From the NCBI GenBank assembly GCA_036406675.1, contig DASXAO010000075.1, positions 1 through 64,000 of the forward strand: a DNA stretch of 64,000 bases, read 5' to 3'. The notes under the pieces were generated by a model. The model was not told the DNA's origin and made no database searches. It worked only from the letters and a program-made list of their open reading frames with translations. The stretch comes from SCGC-AG-212-J23 sp036406675 (GTDB taxonomy: Bacteria; Pseudomonadota; Gammaproteobacteria; Burkholderiales; SG8-39). The position numbers and the translations under genes were made by a program. Shown piece after piece: positions 51,859 to 61,069 of the stretch. The first letter of the stretch is position 1. The number at the start of each line of letters is the position of its first letter.

Positions 51859-52370
51859 GCGGGGACGTCCCACACGCCGAGCGGGCTCAGGCCGCCCAGG
51901 AACTCGCGCGCCGCTTCCGCGTCGGCATGCCGCAGGCAAAGGAAAAAGCGGTTGCGCGACGCGAGGTCGAACTCGCGCACGTTGAAGACGGGGTGGTAGA
52001 GGCGAGGCAGCCCGTTCAGCGCCAGCATGCCTGCGACGCCGGCGATCGCCGCGACCAGCACCGTCAGCTCGAACGTCACCGGGATGAACTCCGGCCAGCT
52101 ATGCGGCGGCTTGCCGCCCGAATTGATCGGGTAGGAGAGCGCCGCCGAGTACCACTGCATGAAGTAGCCGCCGATGCCGCCCGCCAATCCGCCCGCGAGG
52201 ACGATCGCCGCAACCCAGTTGCGCCGAAAGCCGGTCGCCTCGGCGAGGCCTTCGATGGGAAAAGGCGAGTACGCCTCGATGTCTCCATATCCGGCCGCGC
52301 GCGCGCTCCGCGCGGCCGCGAGGAGCTGTTCGGCGCCCGTGAACTCAGCCATGATGCCGTAGACGCTCAC
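51855..52370 (-). CDS. actD: Alternative complex III subunit ActD (DUF3341)
   Basis: A 171-residue protein: a cytoplasmic start (VYGIMAEFTGAEQLLAAARS, then DIEAYSPFPIEGLAE), two membrane helices (about 50-70 and 95-118), and a tail ending RHADAEAAREFLGGL. The first segment is characteristic of DUF3341. It anchors the complex. GTG at 52370 sits in GTGA overlap with actC. Confidence 0.92.
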   Translation of the reverse strand: MSVYGIMAEFTGAEQLLAAARSARAAGYGDIEAYSPFPIEGLAEATGFRRNWVAAIVLAGGLAGGIGGYFMQWYSAALSYPINSGGKPPHSWPEFIPVTFELTVLVAAIAGVAGMLALNGLPRLYHPVFNVREFDLASRNRFFLCLRHADAEAAREFLGGLSPLGVWDVPA

Positions 52371-53707
52371 GGCTTCTTCTCCTCCATCACGAGCTCGCGC
52401 ATCTCGAAAATCGAGATCGTCGGCAGCGCCCGCACGAACAGCAGGAACAGGAACGCGAAGAAGCCGATGGAGCCGAAAAATGTGATCCAGTCCCAGACCG
52501 TCGGAATGAAATTGCCCCAGGCCGAGGGCAGGAAATCGTGGTGCATGCTCTGCACCACGATCATCACGCGCTCGAGCCACATGCCGAGGTTGACGACCAG
52601 GCTCACCGCGAAGAGCGCCCACGCCGAGCGCCGCGCCGGCCGCCACCAGAGAATCTGCGGGGCGATGACATTGCAGGCGAGCACCGTCCAGTACACCGGC
52701 CCGTAGAAGCCGAGCAGGCGGTCCTTCACCATCGCGATCTCGAATTCGTCGCCGCTGTAGAACGCGGTGAAGGTTTCGATGAAATAACCGTAGGCGACGA
52801 CCCAGCCGCAGGCGAGGAGGACCTTCGCCGCGTTCTCGAGATGGCGGTCGGTGATGAAGTCGTGCAGGCGGAAGAAGTGCCGCAAGGGGATCGCGAGCGT
52901 GAGCACCATCGCGAACCCGGAGAAGAGCGCGCCCGCGACGAAGTAGGGCGGGAATACGGTGGAGTGGTAGCCGGGCACGATGTCGATGGCGAAGTCGAGC
53001 GACACCACGCTGTGCACCGAGACCACGAGCGGAGTGGCGAGCCCGGCGAGCAGCAGATAGACGGTCTCGAAGCGCGCCCAGTGGCGCGCCTCGCCGCGCC
53101 AGCCGAGCGCCAGCAGTCCGTACACGATCCGCTTGGCACGGCTTGCGGCGCGGTCGCGCAGGGTTGCGAGGTCCGGAACAAGCCCGACGTACCAGAAAAG
53201 AAGCGAAACGATGAGGTAGGTGCTGATGGCGAAAATGTCCCAGACCAGCGCGCTGCGCCACTGCGGCCACAGCTCCATCACGTTGGGATACGGCACCAGC
53301 CAATAGAAGAACCACGGCCGTCCGAGGTGCAGGATCGGAAAGATGCCGGCGATGCCCGCGGCAAAGAGCGTCATCGCTTCGGCGAAGCGGTTGATGGAAG
53401 TGCGCCATCTCTGGCGCAGGAGCAGCAGGATCGCCGAGATGAAAGTGCCGGCGTGGCCGATGCCGATCCACCAGACGAAGTTCGCGATGGCGAAGCCCCA
53501 GGCGGTCGGGATGTTGACACCCCAGATGCCGATGCCGCGGACGAAGAGCCAGCCGATGGCGCCGACGAAGGCCACCGTGCCGAGCGACGCGGCGCCGAAC
53601 GCAGCAAACCACAGCCAGTGCGTCGGTCGCGCGAGGACGATGTCGGCGATCTTGTCGCTGACGCTGCCATAGCTCCACCGCCTGAGGGGCGCCGCGACGT
53701 CAGCCAT
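52367..53707 (-). CDS. actC: Alternative complex III membrane subunit ActC (NrfD-like)
   Basis: A 446-residue NrfD/PsrC-like protein with about ten helices: WWIGIGHAGTFISAILLLLR, INRFAEAMTLFAAGIAGIFP, HLGRPWFFYWLVPYPNVMEL and SVHSVVSLDFAIDIVPGYHS. It holds the quinol-binding site of the complex. Start ATG 53707 lies eight bases inside actB. Confidence 0.94.
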   Translation of the reverse strand: MADVAAPLRRWSYGSVSDKIADIVLARPTHWLWFAAFGAASLGTVAFVGAIGWLFVRGIGIWGVNIPTAWGFAIANFVWWIGIGHAGTFISAILLLLRQRWRTSINRFAEAMTLFAAGIAGIFPILHLGRPWFFYWLVPYPNVMELWPQWRSALVWDIFAISTYLIVSLLFWYVGLVPDLATLRDRAASRAKRIVYGLLALGWRGEARHWARFETVYLLLAGLATPLVVSVHSVVSLDFAIDIVPGYHSTVFPPYFVAGALFSGFAMVLTLAIPLRHFFRLHDFITDRHLENAAKVLLACGWVVAYGYFIETFTAFYSGDEFEIAMVKDRLLGFYGPVYWTVLACNVIAPQILWWRPARRSAWALFAVSLVVNLGMWLERVMIVVQSMHHDFLPSAWGNFIPTVWDWITFFGSIGFFAFLFLLFVRALPTISIFEMRELVMEEKKP

Positions 53708-56357
53708 CCTTGAGCTCGGGGTTGCGGTTGACGATGCGGGCGGCGTAACTCGTCCGCGGACGGGTATTCAGCTCGGCGAGCAGGTCGTATTGGAGCGGGG
53801 AGCGCTTGGCGCGGTTTATTTCGCTTTTCTCGTCACTTAGATCCCCAAACATGATTGCATTTGTCGGGCACGCAGCCTGGCACGCCGTGATCACTTCGCC
53901 GTCGCTGATGCGCCGGCCCTGCTTTTCAGCCTCGATGCGCGCTCGCGTGATGCGCTGCACGCAGTAGGTGCATTTCTCCATCACGCCGCGCATCCGCACC
54001 GTCACTTCCGGATTCATCTGGGCCTTCAGCGATTCGTCTTTCGGGGTGTGATCGAAAAAATTGAAACGCCTGACCTTGTAGGGGCAGTTCTGCGAGCAGA
54101 ACCGCGTGCCGACGCAGCGGTTGTACACCTGGACGTTGAGCCCCTCGCTGTCGTGCACCGACGCCTCGACGGGGCAGACGTATTCGCAGGGCGCGTTCTC
54201 GCAATGCATGCACGGCACCGGCTGGAAGAGCGTGCGGTGGTCTTCGTAATAGCGGTCGACGCGGATCCAGTGCATCTCGCGCCCGGCGATCACCTGATCC
54301 TTTCCGACCGTGGGAATGTTGTTCTCCGCCTGGCAGGCGATGGTGCACGCGTTGCACCCGATGCAGGCGTTCAGGTCGATGCTCATCGCCCAGCGGTAAC
54401 CGTCGTACGGCCAGCCGGGATAGAGCGAGTTCCGTGGTCTCTCCTTCCTGAAGGAATCCATGTGCGTCAGATCGACGTGCCGGGCGAGGTCGCGGCCTTC
54501 CATGCGCGCATGGTTCTGCGTGGTGGCGAATTCGTGCCTGCCGGGCGCCTTAGTCACCCGGGCGCCGCCTGCATTCCATGGCTCGGCCCGCGTTCTCAAC
54601 GGATTGGCGTCGAAGCCGACGCCGTTGCCGATCGCGCCGGCGCGGGAGCGTCCATAGCCGAGCGGCAGCGTAACGCTCGCGTCGGCCTGCGCCGGGGTCA
54701 CCCACGCCGGCGCGCGCAGCCTGCGTTCGCCGATCGCGATGTCCACCAGATCGCCGTTGGCGACACCGAGCTCCTTGGCCGAGGCCGGCGACAGCAACGC
54801 GGCGTTGTCCCAGGTGAGCTTGGAATCCGCGCGCGGGAGCTCCTGTAGCCACGCGTTGTTGGCGAACCGGCCGTCGAGCAGCGCCTCGTCGGCCACGAAG
54901 CGCACTTGCCACCCTTGCTGTTGGCTAGGAATTGACCCGGGAGAAACGCGTGGCGTGACCGGCGAGGCGGGAAAAGCAGAATCTTGAATCACTCCCGTCC
55001 GTAGCGCGCCATCCCAGTCGGTGTCGCGCCACGTTTCGCGCACGAGGTCGTAGCCGCCCTTTCCCTCGCCGGTGAGGAGCAAGAGGAGTTCGTGCGGCGA
55101 CACGCCGTCGTAGAGCGGCGCGATCAGGGGCTGCACGATCGCCGCGGTGCCGTCGAAGGCCCGGGCGTCGCTCCAGTGCTCCATGAAGTGCGTCGAAGGC
55201 ACGTGCCAGGTGCAGCGCGCGGAGGTCTCGTCCTCGTAGAGCGAGAGATGCACCGAGAGCGGCACTTGCGCGAGCGCAGCACCGAAGTCGAGATCGAGGG
55301 GGGCGTCGTAGGCGGGATTGCCCTCGAGGATGACGAGCAGCCCGACCGCGCCTTTGCGCATCGCCTCCACCAGGTCTGCGAGCGGCTGCGTCTCCTCGCG
55401 CGGCGGCTCGATGTACGAGACGGGGGCCCCCAGCTGGGCGTTCAGCCGATGCACCAGCGCATGCGCCTGCGGCGAAAGCGCCTCGCCGGCGAGGATGACC
55501 CCGCGGTTCTGCCGGAGGTCTTTGAAAATCGTGTCGTACGTTGCGTTTTTTCCGGAGAGCCAGCCTTCGATCGCCGGCACGGACATGGCAAAGCGATGGT
55601 CGGCCATCGCGCCCACGAGCGAGGGTGCGCTCTCTAGTGCGTACAGGCGGCACATCTGTCCATCGCGCGGCGTTCGTGCGCGCGCGAACTGGCGCGCGTA
55701 GTTCAGGCGATAAGGGTGGTCGTCGAGGAAGCGCGAGTCGAGGCTGAGAATCGCGCCGGCTTCCTCGAGCCGGTAAAGCGGCTCGAGCGGACGGCCGAAG
55801 GCGAGGCGCGCGCCTTCCCGTCCGCGGTCGCGGTGCAGCGGATCCCAGCGATGCACCCGCACCCGTGGAAAGCGCTTCACAAGCCTGTCGAGCTGGCGCA
55901 GCAGGGTCGGCGAGCTCGCGTCGCGCACAAGCAGGCGCAGCCCCTCGCCGCCGGAATCGCGAAAACGTGCAAGCGCATCGGCGATGTCGCGCTCGAGCGC
56001 GCCGCGCGTAGCGGGCAGGCCGCGCCGGCGCGGTGCCTTCGAGCGCTCGGGGTCCCAGAGACCCAGCACGCTCGCCTGCCCGTGCACGCTGGTCGCGCCG
56101 AGACTTCCCGGATGCGCGGTATTGCCCTCGACCTTGGTGGGCCGCCCGGTGTTCGATTCGACGAGCATCCCCTCGGCAGCGCCAACGAAGCAGGCGGCGG
56201 TGGCGTAGAAGCGCGGCACGCCCGGGAGCTCGCCTTCCGGCTGGTGCGCATACGGCACGATCGGCTCGCGCGGCCGGCTGCAAGCTCCGCTCGCGAGCGC
56301 CGCGGCGGCGGCGCCGAGCTTCAGGAAGTTGCGCCGTGTGAGTGTTACCGGTGGCAC
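53700..56357 (-). CDS. actB: Alternative complex III iron-sulfur subunit ActB
   Basis: An 885-residue, Tat-type (TRRNFLKLGAAAA) periplasmic subunit. The N-terminal two thirds are a molybdopterin-oxidoreductase-like domain that lacks an obvious Mo ligand. The C-terminal third is a four-cluster ferredoxin domain (CIGCNACTIACQAENN, CMHCENAPCEYVCPVEAS, CVGTRFCSQNCPYK, CTYCVQRIT, then CQAACPTNAI). A GTG start at 56357 is inferred; it overlaps the actA stop by 13 bases. It is translationally coupled to actC. Confidence 0.9.
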   Translation of the reverse strand: MPPVTLTRRNFLKLGAAAAALASGACSRPREPIVPYAHQPEGELPGVPRFYATAACFVGAAEGMLVESNTGRPTKVEGNTAHPGSLGATSVHGQASVLGLWDPERSKAPRRRGLPATRGALERDIADALARFRDSGGEGLRLLVRDASSPTLLRQLDRLVKRFPRVRVHRWDPLHRDRGREGARLAFGRPLEPLYRLEEAGAILSLDSRFLDDHPYRLNYARQFARARTPRDGQMCRLYALESAPSLVGAMADHRFAMSVPAIEGWLSGKNATYDTIFKDLRQNRGVILAGEALSPQAHALVHRLNAQLGAPVSYIEPPREETQPLADLVEAMRKGAVGLLVILEGNPAYDAPLDLDFGAALAQVPLSVHLSLYEDETSARCTWHVPSTHFMEHWSDARAFDGTAAIVQPLIAPLYDGVSPHELLLLLTGEGKGGYDLVRETWRDTDWDGALRTGVIQDSAFPASPVTPRVSPGSIPSQQQGWQVRFVADEALLDGRFANNAWLQELPRADSKLTWDNAALLSPASAKELGVANGDLVDIAIGERRLRAPAWVTPAQADASVTLPLGYGRSRAGAIGNGVGFDANPLRTRAEPWNAGGARVTKAPGRHEFATTQNHARMEGRDLARHVDLTHMDSFRKERPRNSLYPGWPYDGYRWAMSIDLNACIGCNACTIACQAENNIPTVGKDQVIAGREMHWIRVDRYYEDHRTLFQPVPCMHCENAPCEYVCPVEASVHDSEGLNVQVYNRCVGTRFCSQNCPYKVRRFNFFDHTPKDESLKAQMNPEVTVRMRGVMEKCTYCVQRITRARIEAEKQGRRISDGEVITACQAACPTNAIMFGDLSDEKSEINRAKRSPLQYDLLAELNTRPRTSYAARIVNRNPELKDG

Positions 56358-56986
56358 GTGGAGCAATCCGTCAGGCGCTGCTCGCTCAGCAAGCGGGAGG
56401 CGAGCTGCGCTCGAACGCTCGCGTCGCGCGGCGGCTGCGAGGCCATGTCGAACACGTCCTGTGGTCGTCGCAGGTGCGGCGCCGGGTCGCGATGGCACCC
56501 GAGGCACCATTGCATCTCGAGCGAGGCCACGCGCTCGATGCGCGGCATCCGGTCGACCCGCCCGTGGCACTCCACGCAGCCGACGCCTTTCGCGAGGTGG
56601 ATGCCGTGGTCGAAGAACACGAAGTCGGGCAGGTCGTGCACCCGCACCCAGCGGATCGGCACGCCGGTGCGGGCGCTTTCGCGCAGCGGCTCGAGAATCG
56701 GCGCGTCGCTGAAGAGCTGCGAATGGCAGGTCAGGCAGACCTGCGCAGACGGAATTCCCGCGAAAGACGACTTCTCCACCGACCAGTGGCAATAGCGGCA
56801 GTCGATGCCGTCGTCGCCGACGTGGTGCTTGTGACTGAAGGGAATCGGCTGCTGCGGCGAGAGCAGTCCACTATGCGCCGGCAAAGCCTTATAGAACGTG
56901 ACCCAGACCGCGGCGATCGCGAGCGTGATCGCGATCAGAAAAAGCTTGATGCCTAGGATTGCGGGTGGATCGAAGAGTTGGGCCAT
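56345..56986 (-). CDS. actA: Alternative complex III pentaheme cytochrome ActA
   Basis: A 213-residue protein anchored by one N-terminal helix, with five CxxCH sites (CRYCH, CLTCH, CVECH, CLGCH, CSTCH), as in the ActA subunit. PIPFSHKHHVGDDGIDCRYC and VFFDHGIHLAKGVGCVECHG give the typical bis-histidine spacing. It is the first gene of the twelve-gene respiratory operon. Confidence 0.95.
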   Translation of the reverse strand: MAQLFDPPAILGIKLFLIAITLAIAAVWVTFYKALPAHSGLLSPQQPIPFSHKHHVGDDGIDCRYCHWSVEKSSFAGIPSAQVCLTCHSQLFSDAPILEPLRESARTGVPIRWVRVHDLPDFVFFDHGIHLAKGVGCVECHGRVDRMPRIERVASLEMQWCLGCHRDPAPHLRRPQDVFDMASQPPRDASVRAQLASRLLSEQRLTDCSTCHR

Positions 56987-57151
56987 GCGCTGCGGGCGCT
57001 CCTACCTATACAACCTGCGTCCGTGCACATCTACCGTGAGGCATGCAACCGTCGGTCGCAGCAGGCGGTGTGCCTGCGTCGCTCGACTGTCCGCGACTAA
57101 CGCTTCGCTTAAGGAACCCGTAAGGGAACGCATCGTGCTAACTGGCCTGGC
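56987..57151. promoter_or_regulatory. Divergent promoter region of the ACIII and GMC operons
   Basis: A 165-base gap between actA and the gluconate-2-dehydrogenase-3 gene. Presumably holds promoters for both operons; I found no clear box, repeat or riboswitch. Nothing else is visible. Confidence 0.5.
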
Positions 57152-57829
57152 ATGGAGCGTCGTGCGTTCCTCAAGACAATCCCGCTCGTTTCCGCGGTCG
57201 CCGGTGCGCCGCTAACGCGCATCGACAATCCTGCCGCGCCCGGCCCGGCCTATTTCACTGCAGGGGAAGTCGCGTTCGTCGACGCCGCGGTATCGCGCCT
57301 GATACCGAATGACGCGCTCGGTCCGGGCGCGAAGGAAGCGGGCGTCACCATGTTCATCGACCGACAGCTCGGCGGGCCGTACGGGCGCGCGCAAACCTGG
57401 TACATGCAAGGCCCTTGGCGCGAGGGCACCGAGCAGCAGGGATACCAGCTCAAGCTGACGCCGGCACAGCTTTATCGAACGGCGATCCAGGACATCGACG
57501 AGTACTGCCGCAGGTCTTACGGCGGCAAGGCACTTGCGCAGCTCGACGCCGCAAGCCAGGACAAAGTGCTGAAAGGCCTCGAGAAGGACGACATCAAGCT
57601 GGCGCACGTCAAGGCCAAGCAGTTCTTCGACATGCTTTGGCACAACACGCGCGAAGGCTTTCTCGCCGATCCGATGTACGGCGGCAACCGAGACTTCGCC
57701 GGCTGGAAGCTGATCGGCTTCCCCGGGCCGCGGTACAACTATGTCGCCGAGATCGACCAGCACGGCAAGCCGTACGACGTGCCGCCGGTGGGCGTGCTCG
57801 GGCGCGATTCACGTCGGCGCCCCGTGTAA
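57152..57829 (+). CDS. Gluconate 2-dehydrogenase subunit 3 family protein
   Basis: A 225-residue protein with a short Tat-like leader (MERRAFLKTIPLVSAVAGAP). The core FTAGEVAFVDAAVSRLIPND and QTWYMQGPWREGTEQQGYQL are characteristic of the small subunit that escorts GMC dehydrogenases to the periplasm. The stop codon shares one base with the GMC start (TAATG). Forms a three-gene operon with the dehydrogenase and cytochrome. Confidence 0.92.
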   Translation: MERRAFLKTIPLVSAVAGAPLTRIDNPAAPGPAYFTAGEVAFVDAAVSRLIPNDALGPGAKEAGVTMFIDRQLGGPYGRAQTWYMQGPWREGTEQQGYQLKLTPAQLYRTAIQDIDEYCRRSYGGKALAQLDAASQDKVLKGLEKDDIKLAHVKAKQFFDMLWHNTREGFLADPMYGGNRDFAGWKLIGFPGPRYNYVAEIDQHGKPYDVPPVGVLGRDSRRRPV

Positions 57830-59592
57830 TGGCCAAGAAGCTGCCTTCCGCCGACGTCGTGCTCGTGGGATTCGGGTGGACCGCGAGCATTCTCGCGCAG
57901 GAGCTCACCAATCAGGGATTGAGCGTCCTTGCGCTGGAGCGCGGCGCCTTTCGCGACACGGTGCCCGACTTCGGCGTCGACCACATCCAGGACGAATACC
58001 GCTATGCCGTGCGCGACGATTTCGTCGAAGAGCCCGAGCGCGAGACGCTCACCTTCCGCAACAGCGCCAACGAGACTGCGTTGCCGATGCGGCACATCGG
58101 TTCGTTCCGCCCGGCAGTCGGCGCCGGAGGCGCCGGGGTGCACTGGAACGGGCAGAACTGGCGCTTCCTGCCGAGCGATTTCCGCATGCGCAGCCACACG
58201 CTCGAGCGCTACGGAAAGAGCTTCATGCCGGACGACATGACGATCCAGGACTGGCCGGTCACGTACGAGGAGCTCGAGCCGCACTACGACAAGTTCGAGT
58301 ACCTCTGCGGCATCTCCGGCAAGGCCGGGAATGTCGGCGGCAAGATCATGGAAGGGGGCAATCCCTTCGAAGGGGCGCGCAGGCGCGAATACCCGCTGCC
58401 GCCCCTCAAGCGCAGCTACGCCACGGTGCTTTTCGACCAGGCGGCGAAAGAGCTCGGTTTGAAACCTTTTCCGTGCCCCGCAGCAAATACGTCCAAGCCT
58501 TATAAGAACTTCTACGGCGTGCAGATGGGCGAGTGCACGTTCTGCGGCTACTGCGAATGGTTCGGCTGCGGCAATTACTCCAAGGCGAGCCCGCAGAGCA
58601 CGATCTTTCCGGTCCTGCTCAAGAAGGGCAATTTCGAGCTGCGCGCGCATTGCGACGTCACGCGGGTGCAGCTCGATTCAGCGCACAAGCAGGCGACCGG
58701 CGTTTTGTACGTGGACGCGATGGGCCGCGAGTTCGAGCAGCCGGCCGAGCTGGTCATCCTCAGCGCTTTCACGACGCACAACGTTCATCTCATGCTGCTC
58801 TCGGGCATCGGCAAGCCGTACGACCCGGTGCGCGGCGAAGGCGTGATCGGGCGCAACTACGCCTACCAGATCACCTCGTCGGTCGACGTGTTCACGAACG
58901 AGCTCCTCAACCCGTTCATGGGTGCGGGCGCGCTCGGCCAGGCCGTGGACGAGTTCAACGGCGACAACTTCGATCATGGCCCGCACAAGTTCGTCGGCGG
59001 CGGCTACATCGCGCTCTGGACCACCGGCGGCCGCCCCATTCTCCAGCACAAGCTGCCGGAGGACGCGCCGACGTGGGGCGCGGGATGGAAGAAGTCGATG
59101 AAGGAGAACTACCTCAAGAACTGCAGCATCGCGACCCACGGCAGCGTGATGAGCTACCGCAATGCCTGGCTCGATCTCGATCCGACCTACCGCGACGAGT
59201 ACGGCGACCCGCTGCTGCGCATGACTTTCGATTTCCACGACAACGAGCACCGCATGTCGAAGTTCCTGACCGATCAGGCGGCCGCGATCGCCAAGGCGAT
59301 GAAGCCGCGCTCGATGCACGTGAAGCAGCGCAAGGGTCACTACGCCATCGTGCCCTACCAGACCACGCACAATACGGGCGGCGCGATCATGGGAGCCGAT
59401 CCGAGGACGAGCGCGCTCAACCGCTATCTGCAGAGCTGGGACGTGCCGAACGTCTTCGTCATGGGGGCCTGCGCGTTTCCACAGAACGCCGGCTACAACC
59501 CGACCGGCACGGTCGGAGCGCTGACGTACTGGGCCGTGGATGCGATCGTCAAGCAGTATCTGAAGCAGCCCGGGCCTCTCGTGCATGCGTGA
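57829..59592 (+). CDS. GMC-family membrane-bound sugar/alcohol dehydrogenase
   Basis: A 587-residue FAD enzyme. FAD binding begins at VVLVGFGWTASILAQELTNQ, with GAGGAGVHWNGQNWR further on and the C-terminal GACAFPQNAGYNPTGTVGAL motif. An added cysteine motif, C-x2-C-x2-C-x4-C in GECTFCGYCEWFGCGN, suggests a [3Fe-4S] cluster like that described in fructose and FAD-glucose dehydrogenases. Electrons should pass to the triheme cytochrome encoded next. It has no signal peptide, so export piggy-backs on subunit 3. The substrate sugar or sugar acid is unknown. Confidence 0.92.
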   Translation: MAKKLPSADVVLVGFGWTASILAQELTNQGLSVLALERGAFRDTVPDFGVDHIQDEYRYAVRDDFVEEPERETLTFRNSANETALPMRHIGSFRPAVGAGGAGVHWNGQNWRFLPSDFRMRSHTLERYGKSFMPDDMTIQDWPVTYEELEPHYDKFEYLCGISGKAGNVGGKIMEGGNPFEGARRREYPLPPLKRSYATVLFDQAAKELGLKPFPCPAANTSKPYKNFYGVQMGECTFCGYCEWFGCGNYSKASPQSTIFPVLLKKGNFELRAHCDVTRVQLDSAHKQATGVLYVDAMGREFEQPAELVILSAFTTHNVHLMLLSGIGKPYDPVRGEGVIGRNYAYQITSSVDVFTNELLNPFMGAGALGQAVDEFNGDNFDHGPHKFVGGGYIALWTTGGRPILQHKLPEDAPTWGAGWKKSMKENYLKNCSIATHGSVMSYRNAWLDLDPTYRDEYGDPLLRMTFDFHDNEHRMSKFLTDQAAAIAKAMKPRSMHVKQRKGHYAIVPYQTTHNTGGAIMGADPRTSALNRYLQSWDVPNVFVMGACAFPQNAGYNPTGTVGALTYWAVDAIVKQYLKQPGPLVHA

Positions 59593-60802
59593 GCTCGTCT
59601 GCCTGTTGCTCGCCTGCTGGGCCGTGGATGGCTGGGGCCAGGCGCTGCACTCCGCGATCGAGCGCGGCCGCTACCTTGCCGCCGCAGGCGACTGCGCCGC
59701 CTGCCACACGGCCGACGGCGGCAAGCCCTATGCGGGCGGGCGGCCGGTCCCGACGCCCTTCGGCACCATCTATTCCACGAACATTACGCCGGATAAGCAA
59801 ACCGGCATCGGCAACTGGAACGAAGACCAGTTCTACAAGGCGATGCACGAAGGCATCCGGGCCGACGGCAAGCATCTCTACCCGGCGTTCCCGTATCCGT
59901 GGTACAGCAAGCTTTCCCGTGGCGACGTGGATGCCATCAAGGCGTTCCTCGAGGCGGTGCCGCCGGCACGGCAGGAGAACAAGGAGAGCGAGCTGCCGTG
60001 GCCGCTGTCGGTGCGCGAAGTCATGTCGGGGTGGAACGCGATGTTCTTCAAGAAAGGGGAATACGAGCCCGACCCGAAGCAGTCGGCCGAGTGGAATCGC
60101 GGCGCCTATCTCGTCGAGGGTCCGGGGCATTGCGGCGCCTGCCACACGCCGAAGAACGGCGCCGGCGCCGTCAAGACCCGGGAGAACCTCCAGGGCGGCT
60201 ACGGCGAGAACTGGTACGCGACGAGCCTCACCAGCGACGTGCGCGACGGTTTGGGGGATTGGAGCCTCGACGACATCGTGAAGTACCTGAAATCGGGCTC
60301 GAACGCGAAAGCCGCCGCGACCGGGCCGATGGCGGAAGTGGTCGAGAACTCGACCCAGCACTTGAGCGAAGCCGATCTGCGCGCGATCGGCGTCTATCTC
60401 AAGTCGGTGGCCGGCCCGGCGGAGGCCAAGGCGCCGGCGAGCGACCAACAGCGCCTCGCGCGCGGCGCGGCGCTCTATCACGACCAATGCGCCGGCTGCC
60501 ACATGGAGGACGGCAGCGGCCAGGCGCAGGTCTTCCCGCCGCTCAAGGCGAACGCCGTAGTTCAGGCGAAGGAGCCGGGCACGATGCTTCACATGATCCT
60601 GGATGGCGCACGCATCGCCTCGACGGCGACCAATCCAAGCGCCCTCGCCATGCCCGCATTTGGCTGGAAGCTTTCCGACGAGGAAGCCGCCGACCTCGCC
60701 ACGTACCTGCGCGCAGCCTGGGGCAACAAGGCCGCGCCCGTATCGGCCTCGGACGTGAAGAAAACCCGAGAACGCATGGCCAAAGCGGCCCAAACAAAAT
60801 AA
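59585..60802 (+). CDS. Triheme cytochrome c subunit of the GMC dehydrogenase
   Basis: A 405-residue exported cytochrome with three CxxCH sites: CAACH (37-41), CGACH near 180 and CAGCH near 300. Segments ERGRYLAAAGDCAACHTADG and YATSLTSDVRDGLGDWSLDD are typical of the gluconate/sorbitol dehydrogenase cytochrome subunit. It accepts electrons from the dehydrogenase and passes them to ubiquinone or the c-type pool. The start overlaps the GMC gene by eight bases. Confidence 0.92.
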   Translation: MRELVCLLLACWAVDGWGQALHSAIERGRYLAAAGDCAACHTADGGKPYAGGRPVPTPFGTIYSTNITPDKQTGIGNWNEDQFYKAMHEGIRADGKHLYPAFPYPWYSKLSRGDVDAIKAFLEAVPPARQENKESELPWPLSVREVMSGWNAMFFKKGEYEPDPKQSAEWNRGAYLVEGPGHCGACHTPKNGAGAVKTRENLQGGYGENWYATSLTSDVRDGLGDWSLDDIVKYLKSGSNAKAAATGPMAEVVENSTQHLSEADLRAIGVYLKSVAGPAEAKAPASDQQRLARGAALYHDQCAGCHMEDGSGQAQVFPPLKANAVVQAKEPGTMLHMILDGARIASTATNPSALAMPAFGWKLSDEEAADLATYLRAAWGNKAAPVSASDVKKTRERMAKAAQTK

Positions 60803-60821
60803 CTGAAAGGCGCAATCCATC

Positions 60822-61069
60822 ATGGGTGTAATGAACGAAATCAAGCTCCTGAACGAATTCAAGCTCCTCGATCGGAACGGCACTCGACCACGGCCTGGGA
60901 TCCCGGGAACGGCGAGGAGCTGGAACGGGCGCGGCGCACGTACGAATCGCTGATGCGGCGCGGGTATCGGGCGTTCAGCATCGACGAGCAAGGCGAAGCG
61001 CGCGCGCTGGAGCGCTTCGACCCGAGTGAAACCGAGACGCTCTTCGTTCCGCCGATTCAGGGCGGCTGA
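60822..61069 (+). pseudogene. Frameshifted small gene of a conserved unknown family
   Basis: A start at 60822 (MGVMNEIKLLNEFKLLDRNG) runs out of frame near 60881, and the rest (TTAWDPGNGEELERARRTYE, SLMRRGYRAFSIDEQGEAR, FDPSETETLFVPPIQGG) is in the frame two bases ahead. Joined with a single added base, it gives an 80-odd residue protein. The ending FDP..E..FVPPIQGG matches a widespread small hypothetical family I recall from memory but cannot name. An 18-base near-perfect tandem repeat (60833-60850, 60851-60868) lies in the first part. It may be a real mutation or an assembly error. Confidence 0.6.
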
